Below are positions 14,366-14,563 of a stretch of DNA of 14,563 bases, one piece after another. Within the stretch, counting starts at the first letter, position 1; each line of letters opens with the position of its first letter. A model generated the notes under the pieces. That model saw only the letters and a program-made list of their open reading frames with translations. It was not told where the DNA came from and made no database searches. The position numbers and the translations under genes were made by a program. This stretch comes from DATJSJ01 sp035504175 (GTDB lineage Bacteria > Pseudomonadota > Alphaproteobacteria > Acetobacterales > Acetobacteraceae): NCBI GenBank assembly GCA_035504175.1, contig DATJSJ010000043.1, positions 1 through 14,563 of the forward strand, written 5' to 3'.

Positions 14366-14563
14366 ATGGCCGAGCCGATCCTTCGCCTCAGCGGCGTCGC
14401 CAAGTCCTTCGCCGGCGTGCATGCCCTCGCCTCGGGCGCGCTCGACCTCTACGCCGGCGAAGTGACGGCGCTGGTCGGGGAGAACGGTGCCGGCAAGTCG
14501 ACGCTGGTGAAGATCCTGACTGGCGTCTACCAGGCGGATGCGGGCAGCATCCGCCTGGACGGC
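14366..14563 (+). CDS. rhaT: Sugar ABC transporter ATP-binding protein, N-terminal fragment (runs off right edge)
   Basis: The first 66 residues of an ABC ATPase are present. They hold the opening strands (ILRLSGVAKSFAGVHAL), ALVGENGAGKSTL with the Walker A motif (GENGAGKST, 38–46), and the sugar-transporter-type continuation VKILTGVYQADAGSIRLDG. GENGAGKSTL-KIL-GVY is typical of the RbsA/RhaT/MglA class with two fused ATPase domains, which drive sugar import. The ATG at 14366 is 8 nt after the rhaS stop and has no clear ribosome-binding site of its own, so translation may depend on coupling to rhaS. The rest of the gene, and probably permeases and rhamnose kinase/isomerase/mutarotase genes, lie beyond the edge. 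The symbol follows the Rhizobium naming, where RhaT is the ATPase, and is tentative. Confidence 0.85.
   Translation, partial: MAEPILRLSGVAKSFAGVHALASGALDLYAGEVTALVGENGAGKSTLVKILTGVYQADAGSIRLDG

Overview
This window looks like chromosomal DNA of a high-GC alphaproteobacterium. The best guess is Rhodospirillales, possibly Acetobacteraceae. The basis is the eno–ftsB–pdhA–pdhB–pdhC order, a pyruvate dehydrogenase E1-beta subunit carrying its own lipoyl domain, GC-rich third codon positions that leave long antisense open frames, and a Rhizobium-type rhamnose locus. The taxonomic guess is inference; no rRNA or tRNA gene was seen.

Region 1 (1–6603, all on the minus strand, read right to left) is central carbon metabolism. 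Enolase (eno) is followed by the division protein FtsB, then pyruvate dehydrogenase E1-alpha, E1-beta and E2 (pdhA, pdhB, pdhC). A GNAT acetyltransferase follows, with its GTG start overlapping the pdhC stop, and then the first 42 codons of ATP synthase beta (atpD). Enolase makes the phosphoenolpyruvate that becomes pyruvate, which the PDH complex oxidises to acetyl-CoA. The E3 gene (lpd) is not in the window. Where atpD would normally follow atpG, it instead follows the GNAT gene, across a compact inverted pair of GC-rich hairpin elements (about 169–299). The inner end of that pair also encodes the last ~20 residues of the GNAT protein.

Region 2 (6749–8734, plus strand) is one large gene, divergent from eno. 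It encodes about eleven TPR repeats followed by a GT9-like glycosyltransferase domain. It converges on the rhamnose aldolase gene across a 370-bp non-coding block (8735–9104) packed with palindromes, including a stem with 28-nt arms.

Region 3 (9105–14563) is an L-rhamnose uptake and catabolism locus arranged like the Rhizobium rhaD / rhaR-rhaS-rhaT system. A bifunctional rhamnulose-1-phosphate aldolase/short-chain dehydrogenase (minus strand) is divergent from a DeoR-type regulator, two tandem periplasmic rhamnose-binding proteins and the start of the ABC transporter ATPase, where the window ends. Permeases, kinase, isomerase and mutarotase would be expected beyond the right edge.

No clearly new multi-gene system is visible. 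The most unusual points are the head-to-head hairpin element at what looks like an operon breakpoint, the duplicated rhaS, the 54-bp identity between the two lipoyl-domain coding segments, and the palindrome-rich convergent intergenic block.
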